A DNA stretch of 64,000 nucleotides, taken from positions 248,001 through 312,000 of the forward strand of contig NZ_CP042295.1 in the NCBI RefSeq assembly GCF_007859615.1, in the 5' to 3' direction. The translations under genes were made by a program, and so were the position numbers. The stretch is from Mycoplasma anserisalpingitidis. Its GTDB lineage: Bacteria > Bacillota_I > Bacilli_A > Mycoplasmatales > Metamycoplasmataceae. Positions 19,294 through 30,941 of the stretch are shown one piece after another. Positions within the stretch are counted from its first letter, which is position 1. Each line of letters starts with the position of its first letter. Under the pieces are notes generated by a model. That model ran no database searches. It was not told where the DNA came from and was given only the letters and a program-made list of their open reading frames with translations.

Positions 19294-21152
19294 CCTGTGT
19301 TTCCAAGTTGTAAGTAAAAACATGAAATTAACCAATTATTTTGCCTAATTTCATGTTTTTTATTAAATTTACATAAGAATTTTACATATACTTACTTATT
19401 AATTTTTCTATGTACTGTAAATCATTGTTTAATTTCTTTGAGTTCTCGTATTCTACTGAAACAACTATACCATTGACTTCTTTAGTAATTTTTTGAGCAG
19501 CCTTAAGAATGTCAAGGAATTTAGTTACAGTGATGTTTTCAACTAAACCCAAATCCTTTAGATAATGTTCTCCAATTCAATGAATAGCATATTTAAGCAC
19601 AACTAAAGCTAAAAAAGATAATAAAACATATGCTTCTATGTGTTTGTAAGTTCAAACAAACATTGGTCTTAACTCCAAAGTACCTTTAAGAACTCTGAAA
19701 TTTTCTTCTATTTGTCATTGTTTTTGATAAATTGAAATAATTTCACTTGGGGAAATGTTTAATAAAGATGTTTCATAAATGTAATATCCATCAAATTGTT
19801 CATCTTCTTCAATTTTGTCGTAATTCAATTTGTATAAAGTGTCTTCATTAACTTTTTGGAAAAATTTATATTTTTTAATTGAGTTTAAATCAGAAGCTGA
19901 AACCATTCCGTTTTTAGCTTTTTTATAGAAGTTATTGACTAAATTTTCTCTATCTTTTCTGTCTTTTGAAGCTCTTGATGAAGAGTAAGAGATAATTCTT
20001 CGTCTCACTTTATCGTTTTTTCTACCATTTTGTCAAGTTGAAAAATATGTTTGTTCTTTATACTTAAATTCTTCACCATAATTAACGTAGTCATCTTGTT
20101 TTAACACATACTCTTTGACTTTTTTACTTCCTGCCTTCATACGATATGAAATGATATAGTCAATTCCGTATGCTTCTAAAAACCTAATGTTAGCGTTTGT
20201 ACTCATCCCTTTATCGCAAACAATTACAGCCTTTTCGATTTCATAAATTCTTTTCATCTCAAGCATAAAATGAATGAAAGTTTTTGAATCAGTCGTATTT
20301 CCGGGGAACAATTTATAATGCAATGGAATTCCATTTTCATCTGTAATTAAACCAATAACTACTTGATCTTCTTTAAATTTTCCATCTTTAGAAAAACCAG
20401 GAACTCTTATTCCTACCCTTGAAAATGATTCGAAATAAGCAGTTGTTGTATCATATCAAAGAACTTGTAATTTCCTTTTATTTTCAGATACTAATTGATT
20501 ATTTATATTTTTAAGAATTCGTTTTTTATTATCAAATAAATAATCTAAAGCATTATAGAAACTAGTTTTTGATACTGGCAAATCTGTATCAGTATCTTCT
20601 TGAGTATTAAAACATCTAAAAATACTTGATTTTTCAATAATTCTTTTTTGAAGCATATATCTAAAAACATCAATAACATTTTTTGATTTTGTACTTGACA
20701 TATTTTCAAAAATATTTAGTTTATTAATAAATTTGTCTAATATTTCCAGTGAATAATTTGTTATCTTTATCTTATTTGTAGATTTTTTAAGAAAATCATC
20801 AATTATGGGTTTCAATTTATTTCTATCTCACTCAGTATCTCAATTTTCACATTCTGTTTTTAATGCATTTATTGGATCTGGGTGATATTTCATCAATTCA
20901 TCAAGACTTCCAACACCTATTAATTTTTTATAACCTTTTCCATAACCGGCACTTATCCCGATGCTAATGTAATAAGTGTCTTTTTTCTTACTTTTAGTTA
21001 CAAGTCATTTATCTTTTTTCATAACTTATATTATACCATAATTCTTATGTAATGTTGTATAAAAAAATAAAATTATTTTGTGTTCTTTTATACGTAGTAT
21101 AAAAGGTATAAAAAATAGAGCCGTTTTTATGACTCTAACTTGGAAACTCAGG
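19294..21152 (-). mobile_element. IS1634-type insertion sequence, copy A
   Basis: 1859 bp bounded by 16-bp inverted repeats CCTGTGTTTCCAAGTT and AACTTGGAAACTCAGG (one mismatch), with one transposase. Highly similar to copy B at 39011. Unlike copy B it has no long direct repeat at its ends. It sits 26 bases after the cof-type gene. Confidence 0.92.
19382..21022 (-). CDS. IS1634-family transposase (copy A)
   Basis: 546 residues, DDE transposase of the IS4 superfamily. Catalytic residues fit at Asp191 (VLWYDTTTAYFES), Asp270 (VIVCDKGMSTNAN) and Glu439/440 (YQKQWQIEENFRVLKG, the Y-x-W-x-IEE-x-FR-x-LK motif). Full length with no stop other than TGA-Trp codons, so probably active. Starts MKKDKWLVTKSKKK. 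Same length as copy B, with the N-terminal 190 residues more diverged than the rest. Confidence 0.94.
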
Positions 21153-21178
21153 TGAAAGTATAATTGTGTAAAATAGGT

Positions 21179-22018
21179 TTATTTCTTAGTTTGCTGTGAA
21201 ATTTGTCTTTTTAGTTCAAAATCACTTCTGTATAAATAATCATCAATTGCTTCAGCTAAACCAGCTTGCCTTACATCTGAAGTGTGATATTTAGCCACTT
21301 TTTTAGTTTGTTCATCTGAGTTAGCCATTGCATAAGAATACCCAACAATTTCAAGCATTTGTTGGTCATTTTGACTATCACCAATAGCCATAACATTATC
21401 TAAGGTAGTATCAAAGATATTTTCACACATTCATTTAATTGCTGACCCTTTTGACACACCTTGCTTAGTAATTTCCATGTGTGATCCAAGGTAGATAATA
21501 TTTAAGTTAATATTTGCTTTTTTGAATGTTTCATATGCTTTTTTAATTTCTTCTTCAGTCCCATAAACTTCGATTTTATGAATATCTTCGTTTAAACGTC
21601 CATCAGTAATTCAGTCTTCATATTCAAGAAAATCACTAAGGAATCTATACATTGCTTGATCATGATTTTTTAAGTAGTATTGATCAGTTCCAAAATAGTA
21701 AAGTTTAATATTTTGCTCGTCAGCTAAATCGAATATTTTTTTAGCTTCTTCAAGCGGTATATACTCAATATGAACAAATTCATTTTTTAAGTTATCATAA
21801 ATAACTGCTCCATTTGAACAAACCATGTATCTAGATTTGGTTAATGAAGCTAATTTTTTAATTTTTTCAAAAGGCCCATTTCCAGTATTAAGAATAAATG
21901 GAACTCCTTTTTCGGTAATTTCTAATAATTTTTTTCTGTTTGCTTCAGGTAAAGTTTTGTCTGGAAAACCATAAATTGTTCCATCGACATCACTAAAGAT
22001 TGCTCATTTACTTTTCAT
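21179..22018 (-). CDS. Cof-type HAD-superfamily phosphatase
   Basis: 279 residues. HAD motif I DVDGT (10-14) with nucleophile Asp10, motif II near FILNTGNGPFEK, motif III Lys in GVSKGSAIKW and motif IV GDSQNDQQM (213-218). The type II cap lies between them. Cof-like enzymes dephosphorylate sugar phosphates or nucleotides; the substrate is not predictable. AAAGGA lies 6 bases before the ATG, 15 bases after the P-type ATPase stop, so the two form an operon. Confidence 0.92.
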
Positions 22019-22033
22019 TTTATTCCTTTACTT

Positions 22034-24772
22034 TTATTTGTTTAACTTATAAATTTTTGCATGAATTTTAGTAGCTTTTGAAATTTCATTTCATACTATT
22101 AAACCAAAACCTAGTCCTACTGGAATTAATCATAATTCAAATGGGTATACGTTTGAGTCATACATTTTAAATACAGTTCTTACTCCAGGAACATAAGCAG
22201 CAAGAATAACACAGAATACTGAGAACATACTTGCTAAATATACTAACTTAAATCTTTTTACACTGCATTTAAAAATTGATTTATGACTTATTAAATTTAG
22301 TGAACTTAATGAAGTGGCCATTCCTAAAGTTACAAAGCAGGCAGTTGAAGTCACTTTAACAAAGTCAATTCCAGTAATATTATATTTAGTTGCAATTAAA
22401 GCTATGATTGAATATGATAATAATGATAAAAGCGAAACTATTGAAGATTGAATCATTAAATTAATTCCCATACCTCTAGCAAAGATTGATTCATCTTTAT
22501 TAAATGGTTTTCTATTCATAACATTATCACCACTGTGAACCATACCTAGTGCTATAGCTGGTAAACCGTGAGTTAAAAGGTTGATTCAAAGTAATTGAGA
22601 TGCTGAAAGAACTCAAAAATCAGCATCATTTATTTGTTGTGCAAAGGTAAATCTAAACACAAATAGACCAATCATCATAACAATAATTTCAGTTACTGAT
22701 GAGATTAGTAAATTTAAAATAACAGTTTTGATTTTGTCAAAAATTTCTCTACCACCACGAATTGCTTTAGTGATTGTATTGAAATTATCATCAGTTAAAA
22801 TAACGTCCGCAGCCTGTTTGGAAACATCAGTTCCTGTTATCCCCATAGCACAACCAATATCTGATGCTTTAAGAGCAGGAGCATCATTGACTCCATCACC
22901 AGTCATAGCGACAACTTTGTTGTGTTTTTGTCACGCTTGTACAATTCTAAGTTTATCACTAGGATTTACTCTTGCATAAACTGAAACTTTCTCAACAGTG
23001 TTGTATAATTCTTCATCACTTAATTTTGCTAGTTCTGCACCAGTTAAAGCAATATCATTTTCGTTGAAGATGTTTAAATTTTTTGCAATTGCAACAGCAG
23101 TAGTGATATGGTCCCCAGTAATCATAACTGGTTTTACACCAGCACTTAAACATTCTAGAATTGATTGTTTAACTTCTTCTCTAGGTGGGTCAATTAAAGC
23201 AATTAATCCAACAATTTCTAAATCTTTTTCATCGTTAAAGTTAATTACTTCAGTATCGCTAGGCATTTCTTTTTTAGCGACAGCAATTACACGATATGCT
23301 TTATTAGATCACTGTTCATTAAGTTCTCTAAATTTCTTATCAGCATTAGTTAAATTAAAGATAATGTCTGGTGCACCTTTAGTTATCATAATTTTACGTG
23401 AATTATTTTCAAGAAGTACAGACATTAATTTTCTTTCACTATCAAATGGTAATGCAGAAACTTTTTTATATTTCTCTAAAATTTCATTTTTAGTTAAATC
23501 AATATCTAGTCCAGCACGTATAATTCCTGTTTCGGTTGGATCTCCAACTTCAATTAATTCTTTGTCAACAATATTTATTTCAGCATCTGAACAAGCTATT
23601 GCTGCACTAAGAATTTGTTTAAATGAAGTTTTATCTTTGGTTTCTGAAAGTAATTTATTTTCTGAGAATAAATCAACTACAGTCATTTTATTTTGAGTTA
23701 ATGTTCCGGTTTTATCTGAACAAATAATATTTGTTGATCCGAGTGTTTCGATAGCTGGTAGTGATTTAATAATCGCATTTTCTTTAGCCATTTTTGAAAC
23801 ACCAATAGCAAGAAGAACAGTTGTAAAGGTTACTAAGCCTTCAGGTATAGCTGCAACCGCTAAACTAATTGCGGTAATTAAAGAGTTTGAGTAAACATCA
23901 ATATTTGTTCAAGTTCCCTTAAGAGTGTTAATTAAAACAATTTGAATAATTAAACTTACAAAAAGTAAAATAATTCCTGCTCAACCAAATAATTTACCCA
24001 TTTTGTTTAATTTATCTTGTAATGGAGTAGTTGTAGTTTTTTGTTCTTGGATTAAATTGTTAATTTTTCCAATTTCAGTATTTTTACCAACTGAATAAAC
24101 TACAGCAAGTGCACGTCCATTAGTTGAATAAGTTCCTGAAAAAACAATGTTAGTTTTTTCGGCTAAAATATTAGTTTGTTTTATATTTTTATCAGCATTT
24201 TTCTCAATTGCAACACTTTCACCAGTTAGTGAAGATTCAACAACATAGAAATTGTATGCTTCAATAATTTTTGCATCAGCTGAAATAGTATCACCAGATT
24301 CAATTACAATTAAATCTCCGACAACTAATTCTGAAGCAGGAATTGTAATAGTAATTCCGTTTCTTACAACTTTAGCATTTTGTTCATTTATTTTTTCTAA
24401 AGCTCTAACTGCTTGATCACTTTTAACTTCTTGATACGCACCAAGCATACTATTAAGAGCAACAACTAAAAGAATAATAAATGGTTCAACAAAACTTATG
24501 ATTATTTCAGTACTACTTCTATCTTTATTGGTGTATAGTTCATAAAACGCTACACCAAAACTAATTACTGCAGCAATAAGTAAGAGAATAATCATAAAGT
24601 CCTTGAATTGGTTTAAAAAAGCAATAAAAGGATTAACTTTTTTATTCTGAGTCAAAATATTTTTCCCGTATTTTTCTCTGTTTAATTCAACTTTTTCAGT
24701 AGATAATCCAGTTTTAATATCGGTAGAGTTTATTAATTCTTCAATATTTGTATCCATATCTTTTCCATTCAT
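22034..24772 (-). CDS. cation-transporting P-type ATPase (Ca2+-type)
   Basis: 912 residues, full length. Actuator loop TGES (183-186), transmembrane PEGL (310-313) as in Ca2+/SERCA-like pumps, phosphorylation site [13 protein letters not shown] with Asp353, and hinge [13 protein letters not shown] (623-635). Ten membrane segments are plausible, with the usual C-terminal six-helix part. ATP-driven export of Ca2+ or a related cation is the likely role. The ATG at 24772 is given; an in-frame ATG at 24757 has GGAAAAG upstream and may be the true start. A structured RNA with terminator lies 140-240 bases upstream. Confidence 0.93.
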
Positions 24773-24912
24773 TTAATAAGTATTTATTTAAATTGTATAT
24801 TAATAATTAAAATTATTAAGCATTTGATATGTGTAATGTTTAGTTGAAATAAATGTGACTCTAATAAAAAATAGAGAATGATTTCTCTATATGTTTTGCA
24901 TTATTAATAATA

Positions 24913-25015
24913 AAAAATCCCACAAAAGTGGAAATTTTCAAACCGAATCATTTATACCCCACAACCATCGGCAAGTGGCACAAAAGGTTTTCACCATTAA
25001 TAAGAATATCTTATC
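24913..25015 (-). ncRNA. unidentified structured RNA or riboswitch-like leader
   Basis: About 100 nt between a perfect TATAAT and a strong terminator (TTCCAC-TTTT-GTGGGA then T6, 24913-24934). On minus: hairpin ATAAGA-TAT-TCTTAT, a GGT-GAAA-ACC tetraloop hairpin, then CCAC (24978-24975), GCCGA (24972-24968), GTGG (24963-24960) and TCGG (24947-24944). CCAC:GTGG and CCGA:TCGG interlock as a pseudoknot. It is much more GC-rich than its surroundings. Not SRP RNA (no GGAAG/AGCAGC), tmRNA, T-box, TPP or purine riboswitch. It may be a free small RNA or an attenuator for the ATPase-cof operon. Confidence 0.5.
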
Positions 25016-25021
25016 AACCAA

Positions 25022-25027
25022 ATTATA
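25022..25027 (-). promoter_or_regulatory. -10 box of the structured RNA
   Basis: TATAAT on minus in the context TTTGCTATAATTTGG, 7 bases before the predicted RNA start. Confidence 0.55.
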
Positions 25028-25218
25028 GCAAAGTAAGACTTTTTATAAAATATTTTGCTGTCAGAAATAAATGATTTCACATAAAGCCTGTATTGCTAAT
25101 AGTTCAAAATAATATTGAAATCAACAAATAAATTTTGTGTGAAATTTAGAATTTAAGTGCTTTTGTTAAGATATTTTAATATTTAAAACAGATTAAAAGG
25201 TATAAAAAATAGTAAAAC

Positions 25219-26190
25219 TTATTTATTTTCGCTATTTTTTGATTCTTTCTCTTTCTTTTTAGTTTTTTTATCAACCATAGCACTCATATTGTTCATAATA
25301 CTTCCGGCCACAATACCCGAAGGGATTGTGAAGATTGCAATACCAATAATTGAAATAACTATAACAATAAATTTTGAAGTTGCTGCATGTGGGGAAAAAT
25401 CTCCATAACCAATAGTTGTCAATGTAATAGTTGAAAAGTAAAGTGCATCAAAAAGATTAGTTACAACATTTGAACTTAATGAATCTTTAATTTCATTATA
25501 TTTATTGATAAATTCTTCGCTTGTATGACTAATAGTAAGATTTTGCGAGTTAAATCATTTTTCAGTTTGAATAAGCGTTTCGTTTTCGAGTCACTCTACT
25601 TCATTTTTTCAGATGATTAATGCAAAAACAAAGATTAAAATCATTATGAAAATAAAGACATAATTAAGAATTAATTTTTGTTCTTTAAACACATTTATTA
25701 AAATCTTGAATGGTGGGAAGATTTTAAGAATAAAAATAAGACGAATAACTCTGATGAATGTTAGAGTTTCAAAATATTTATAGACTTGATTTGTTTCAAG
25801 ATGTAAATATTGAAGTGCTGAAAGTGATGGTAGTAAACAGATTAGTAAAAGTAAACCAACACCAGTAAATGGAAAGCTAATTAAACTGCTTATTTTGCTA
25901 CTTTTTTCACTACGAATAGGATAAGTAATTCAATGTAAAATATAGTCGGCAAGTAAAACAAAAAAAGTTAAAACGTTAACTGTAATGATAATATTTTTAA
26001 ACTCTTGACCTTTAAATGCAAAACTAATAAATGAAAAAATAACTGTAAAAACGATTAAAGCGATGTAAAAAAGTTGTGCAAACTTAATCAAATGAGTTTG
26101 TTTTTTATTTAGGTGTAATTTTTTAATGTCACTATCACTAGTAACGATCGTATTAATGATATTTATTATTTTATTATTAAAAATATTCAT
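25219..26190 (-). CDS. voltage-gated-type potassium channel
   Basis: 323 residues. Six membrane segments; an S4-like helix with spaced Arg residues (ETLTFIRVIRLIFILK), a pore loop and the K+ selectivity filter TTIGYGD (258-264), then S6 and a Lys/Glu-rich cytoplasmic tail. AGGAG lies 6 bases before the ATG. A hairpin with AAAAAATAG/CTATTTTTT overlaps the 3' end as terminator. It may set K+ conductance or membrane potential; there is no RCK/TrkA domain. Confidence 0.92.
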
Positions 26191-26281
26191 AATTCTCCTA
26201 TAAGTAATTTAATTTTATAATTATTTTTAAATTAAGAAAATTAAATTAATTTTAGTAAAAAATAATTTATTATTTATATAT

Positions 26282-27271
26282 ATGAAATCACCTATTTTAC
26301 CACCTACAAATAAATGAGGAATTTTTAGTAAATGAACCATCAAAAAAATGGTTTTTGTTGGTATTTTAATTGCAGTTTCAGTAGCATTAACTATTTTTTT
26401 AAGTAGTGGAATTCCGGCAGCTTATTTACCACAATTAAAATTAAGTATTATTGGTTTACCTGTAAAAATTACTGGTTTTATTTTTGGTCCAATTATTGGT
26501 TTTTTGGTCGGTTTATTAAGTGATATTATTTCAATGTTTTTCATTGTTCCAACACTTTATAGTCCACTTTACACATTAGCAACAGCTATGAATGGCCTAG
26601 TTTCAGGAATAATTGGTTGATTTTTTATGCATTTTCTTAAATTTTACTTTGATGATCAATCAAAAATTGAGCATCTAAAAGGAAAGATTTTTAAACTTAA
26701 TCTTAAATTTGATGAATTAGTTTCTAAAGAGGAATTTGAAAAGGCTAAAAGTGTACATGAAAAAATAATTAAGATTTCAAGACAAATTAAAAATATTGAT
26801 AAAGTTAAAACTGAATCACAGCTTAGAAATGTTTGCTTAATTATTTCTGTTTTCTTTTTAAGTCTATTAATAGTTATCCTAATTTCAGTAATTGGTTTTG
26901 AATTACCTGATTCAGCTTTTGTCAAATTACCTATAAATAACCGTTGAATGCTTTTATTTTTAACAGTTGCTGGTTTTGCAACGATGATGATTTTTCTTGC
27001 TATAACAAGGTTTAAGTTAAATAAAACAAGTTATTTAATTGTAATCCCGATTGTTATTTTCTCAGCGTTATTAGAGATAACAAATGTTCCGATTTTAGCT
27101 ATAGGAGATGCATCAGTTACAAATAATGGTGGATTTGGAGATATTGTACTTTGAATTTTTAGCCACACACTAACTAGTCCAGTTAAGATTTGAATTAATT
27201 TATTAATCATTTATTACTCTTACAGTATTGTTTCAAAATTGATTTACAAAAATGAAAATTTAGGTTATTAG
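26282..27271 (+). CDS. ECF transporter S component
   Basis: 329 residues. Hydrophobic S-component fold: MVFVGILIAVSVALTIFL, the KLSIIGLPVKITGFIFGP loop, GFLVGLLSDIISMFF and a C-terminal Gly-rich GDIVLWIFSHTLTSP. Such proteins bind a vitamin and work with EcfA/A'/T. A hydrophilic coiled insert (residues 120-165) splits the membrane part, as in several mycoplasma homologues. The sequence recalls FolT-like members but the substrate is uncertain. No ribosome-binding site; TA-rich sequence abuts the ATG. Confidence 0.8.
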
Positions 27272-27297
27272 TTAGCAATGCTAACTTTTTTATTTTA
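27270..27297 (+). terminator. terminator of the ECF S gene
   Basis: GTTAGCA-A-TGCTAAC hairpin followed by TTTTTTATTTT, beginning at the stop codon. Confidence 0.8.
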
Positions 27298-27302
27298 AAA
27301 AT

Positions 27303-27325
27303 AAAAGAAGAAGTTTACTTCTTCC
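27303..27325 (-). terminator. terminator of the membrane protein gene
   Basis: On minus, GAAGAAG-TAAA-CTTCTTC followed by TTTTATTTTT. Confidence 0.7.
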
Positions 27326-27337
27326 TAAATAAAATCT

Positions 27338-28156
27338 TTAAAGTTTTTTCTTAGCTTTTTTTGAGATGCTTATTAATTTCATTCACATCACTGAAAATCC
27401 TATAACTACTGCAATTCCTACTATAACTATCACTACGTTTAAAAGTATTTTTACTATTAAACTATTACCTGAGTAAAATAGCGGTTTAGCAAAATTTAAA
27501 AAGCTATAAATAGGCAAATCAAGAATTTTGTAAACATTTAAGTTTGAATCGTTAATTTTGTTTTCAAGTACATTTATCGCACTAAATCCACTAAAGAAAA
27601 TTATAAGTGCAAATATGTAGTAAGCAATCATAAATCAAACTGAGTGTAAACAATGTTTGAATTTAACAAATGGTTTTATTTCATTTTTTAAGTAAAATAA
27701 CATTACAATAGCAATTATTGGATTTATTGCATGAGTTGAAATTGTAAAACTTAGTGATCAAATCTCAGCTCTAGCTAATTCAGCAAAAATTAATGTTCAA
27801 AACACTAGAAAAGTAATTGTAATTCACGAAGCTGAATAAAGTACCCAAAGTTTAGAAAATAATTTATCACCATAAAAAGCATAAATGATTAAACTTATTG
27901 CTACTGACAAGTTAGTTATATATGTAAAAGTTAATGTTTTCTTTCACATAAAACCTAGTAAAGTTGGTCTAAGCTGACTGTAATTTAATAAATCATTTAA
28001 AGTATTGTCATTAACAGTTTGTAATTGTTGATTGAATTCTTTAACTCTAAAAATCGCATCTCCAATAGCTGAATATAAGAATACTAATAAGACTAATATC
28101 CCTATTATCAAGGTTATTTTTCTATTTTTTTCTAAGTTTATAAATCTATTTTTCAT
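27338..28156 (-). CDS. six-helix membrane protein, Pr6Pr/DUF1600-like
   Basis: 272 residues with six or seven membrane helices and a basic C-terminus (SKKAKKKL). Spacing and residues such as LTFTYITNLSVAISL, ASWITITFLVFW and STHAINPIIAIVMLFY resemble the Pr6Pr/DUF1600 membrane family, of unknown function. The start is the ATG at 28156 because TATAAT (28163-28168) lies 6 bases upstream; a longer frame from 28195 starts inside the promoter. Single-gene unit. Confidence 0.6.
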
Positions 28157-28183
28157 GGAACAATTATAAATTAAAAATAAAAA

Positions 28184-28216
28184 AATGCTTTTCATAAAAT
28201 TTTCATAAAAAGCAAG
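28184..28216 (-). terminator. terminator of the DUF1846-bcp-yaaA operon
   Basis: On minus, GCTTTTTATGAAAA and TTTTATGAAAAGC can pair, followed by T7. It starts just after the yaaA stop. Confidence 0.6.
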
Positions 28217-28217
28217 T

Positions 28218-28937
28218 TTATTTATTTTTTTGTTTAAAAATTAGTTCATTATTATTTTGCATAAAGAATTCAAAGTTATCCAAAGCGTAATTTTTGATTT
28301 GTTCAAAGTCATTTATATTATTTTGTGTAATTCAGCGAAGCATTTTTCCTCTTTGAATTTTGGACATAGTACTTTTAGAAACTAATTTACCTTTAATCTC
28401 TTCAACAAATTTTACACTTATATATTGACTATTTTTAAGATGGTTTTGAATCAATTTAGTGTATTCATTTGAACTTAAAATTAAGTATTTTTCATCTTTA
28501 TTTGTTTTGAAAAAACAACTGATTTGATCATTTCAAAAATGATATAAATTTAGTTTATTATTAAAGTCAATTTTATGCTCTTTTATTCTATTTAATGGAC
28601 TAATTATTCCATATAAACTACTTAAAATTAACACATTTTGATTAATAAAACTCTTTTGTTGTTCAGTTAAACTACTGTAATCAAGGTATTTATATTGTAT
28701 TCCGTTAAAAGAATTTATCGCTAAAAGATTTTCCTTGTTTTCAATACTGCTGTAAGCTCGGTATTGCTCTATTTTGTTTTCTTTTATCTTATAAACCTCT
28801 GTAAATTCTGGATCTGTCAATTCATTAATTAATTTTTCTATTAATTTAGATTTACTGTGAAAAATCGGAAGAGAAAATTCTTTTTCACTAACTGTGTAAT
28901 AAGTAAAATTTTTGGCTGGAGAAATTAATATTTTCAT
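28218..28937 (-). CDS. yaaA: peroxide stress protein YaaA (DUF328)
   Basis: 239 residues. Family start MKILISPAKNF, then AINSFNGIQYKYLDY, ILSSLYGIISPLNRIKEHKI and the C-terminal RGKMLRWI. E. coli YaaA lowers intracellular free iron under peroxide stress and binds DNA. The ATG overlaps the bcp stop (TAATG), so the two antioxidant genes are translationally coupled. Confidence 0.93.
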
Positions 28938-29392
28938 TATTTTAATATCTTAAGAACATTCTCAACATCAATCGCAGGACTGGTTTTATATTTAACGTAA
29001 ATTAATTTTCCATTTTCATCAATTAAAAATGTAGAACGAACAACACCAAAATATTTTTTACCGAAATTAACTTTTTCTTTTCAAACAAAGTATTTTTCAA
29101 TCGCTTGTTTTTCAGGATCAGATAGTAAAGTAAAATTAAGTTCATTTTGTTCAATAAATTTCTTATGTGATTCAATACTATCTTTACTTATACCAACTAC
29201 TTTGATATTTAATTTTTCAAACTGATTCATACTATCTCTGTATGAACAAGCTTGTTTTGTGCAACCTGAAGTATTGTCTTTAGGATAAAAATATAATAAA
29301 ACTTTTTGGTTTCTATATTTACTTAAAGTAAAAGGTTGATTGTTTTGGTCTAAAAGGGTAAACTCTGGTGCTTCTTGATTAATTTTTAACAT
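28937..29392 (-). CDS. bcp: thiol peroxidase, Bcp/PrxQ type
   Basis: 151 residues. AhpC/TSA peroxiredoxin reducing peroxides with thioredoxin. PKDNTSGCTKQAC contains peroxidatic Cys44 and the resolving Cys49 five residues on, typical of atypical 2-Cys Bcp. C-terminus GVVRSTFLIDENGKL. AAGGAG 5 bases before the ATG. Middle gene of DUF1846-bcp-yaaA. Confidence 0.96.
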
Positions 29393-29400
29393 AATTCTCC

Positions 29401-30858
29401 TTAATCGTTTAGTAATTCTTGAGTAATATTAACACCAAGTTTTTTTAGTGTTTCTTCCTCGCTTTTGCTTAATAATTTTGTTGTATGAAATTCACTATTA
29501 TTTAATTTTTTTAGATTATCAAACATTCTTTTGCAATTTTTGTCGAATTTTGCTTGAATAGCAATTGTAGTTAAAACATCATAAACTTTCAATTTTCCTT
29601 CAGAATTAAAAATGTCTGTCTTTTTAAATAAAAGTATTTGATTTATAATCTCTAAAGGCAAAACATCAACACTTAAATCTATATCAGAGACAACTTTTAA
29701 AGCATTAAGCAGAGCTGCTGCTGAAGGCTCAAATAATTCACTTTCTTTACCACTAATTAATTTTTGATCAACTTCAAAAGCTGCGTAATTTCTTTTATTT
29801 GCATTTGCTAATTGGACTGAATAATCATAAACTTTTCGGTAATTTTGCTTAATTTTCAGTTTATTCATTATTGCTTGAATTTTTTCAAGTTGGTCTTTTT
29901 TGGAGTAATCTTTTAGTACTTCAAGTTTAATGTTAAAGTATCGTCTAATTATTTCTTGCTGTGCATAAAAGTTTGCTAGTTGATTATTAATAATCCCATT
30001 TTTTAACATATTTACTCCCATATCTGTTGGTGAAAAGTAAATATCTTGGTTCATAATTTTTCTGAATAAGTTTTGTAAAATGGGAAAACTTTCAATATCA
30101 CGATTATAATTAACAGCAATTTTTTTATATTTTTTATAATGAAACGGATCAATCATATTTACATCATTTAAATTCACTGTAGCAGCTTCATAAGCTAAAT
30201 TTATCGGATTGTCTAATTCAATATTTCAAACAGGGAAAGTTTCGAATTTAGCATAACCTGACTTAATATTATTTTGATAGTCATTGTAAATTTGAGATAA
30301 ACAAGTCGCTAATTTACCACTTCCTGGGCCTGGGGCAGTAACAACAACTAACTCGCGAGTGGTTTTGATGTATTGATTTTTTCCAAAACCGTTTTCGCTG
30401 CAAATATAATTAACATCACTTGGATAATTATCTATTTTATAGTGGAAAGCATATTTAATTTTTAACTTGTCCAATTTATTTGTCAAACTCTTTATTTTTT
30501 CCTGATTATTATAATGAGTTATTACAACTGAACCTACATAGAATTCATTCTTGGCAAGTTTTTCAATCAATCTGAAAAGATCTTGTTCATAACTAATTCC
30601 AATATCAGAACGAATTTTTTGTGAAATTACATCTTCGGAATTTATACAAATCATAAATTCGATTTTCTCTTTTAATTTGTAAAGCATGCTCATTTTTGTA
30701 TCAGGTTCAAAACCAGGTAATACCCGCGAAGCGTGATAATCATCAAATAATTTACCACCGAATTCTAAGTACAATTTATTTTTAAAAAACTCTATTCTTT
30801 GATTAATTTTTGTAATTTGGGACTTGATATACTTATTTTTATTAAAGCACTTTTCCAT
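29401..30858 (-). CDS. DUF1846 family protein
   Basis: 485 residues, the usual DUF1846 length. Recognisable blocks: LEFGGKLFDDYHASRVLPGF, GYEQDL-type SYEQDLFRLIE, VVVTAPGPGSGKLATCLSQ (a P-loop-like turn), FYFSPTDMGVNM-type YFSPTDMGVNML and AAAALLNALK-like PSAAALLNALK. Structures show a nucleotide-binding fold but the reaction is unknown. A TAAAAT box lies 9 bases before the ATG, without a clear ribosome-binding site. First gene of the peroxide-defence operon. Confidence 0.9.
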
Positions 30859-30941
30859 AATAAATTTATTTTACTATATAAGAATATAAAAAAATGAATT
30901 TTTTGCATTAATTACTTGCTTTATAATGTTAAAATTTTTTT

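Larger units (their letters stand above)
24773..25218 (-). other. long intergenic region holding a structured RNA
   Basis: No protein gene is visible. The minus strand has TATAAT (25022-25027), an RNA-like element (24913-25015) and then about 130 AT-rich bases up to the P-type ATPase, including a weak TACAAT box near 24797. The right end holds the K+ channel terminator. Confidence 0.5.

Noticed and set aside
19294-21152. Composite transposon between the two IS1634 copies
   Set aside because: The 18 kb between them are mostly core genes and copy B has its own target duplication, so it inserted alone.
24913-25015. SRP (4.5S) RNA, tmRNA, 6S RNA or T-box
   Set aside because: No GGAAG/AGCAGC core, no tRNA-like ends and no T-box TGG sequence are present, so it is left as unidentified.
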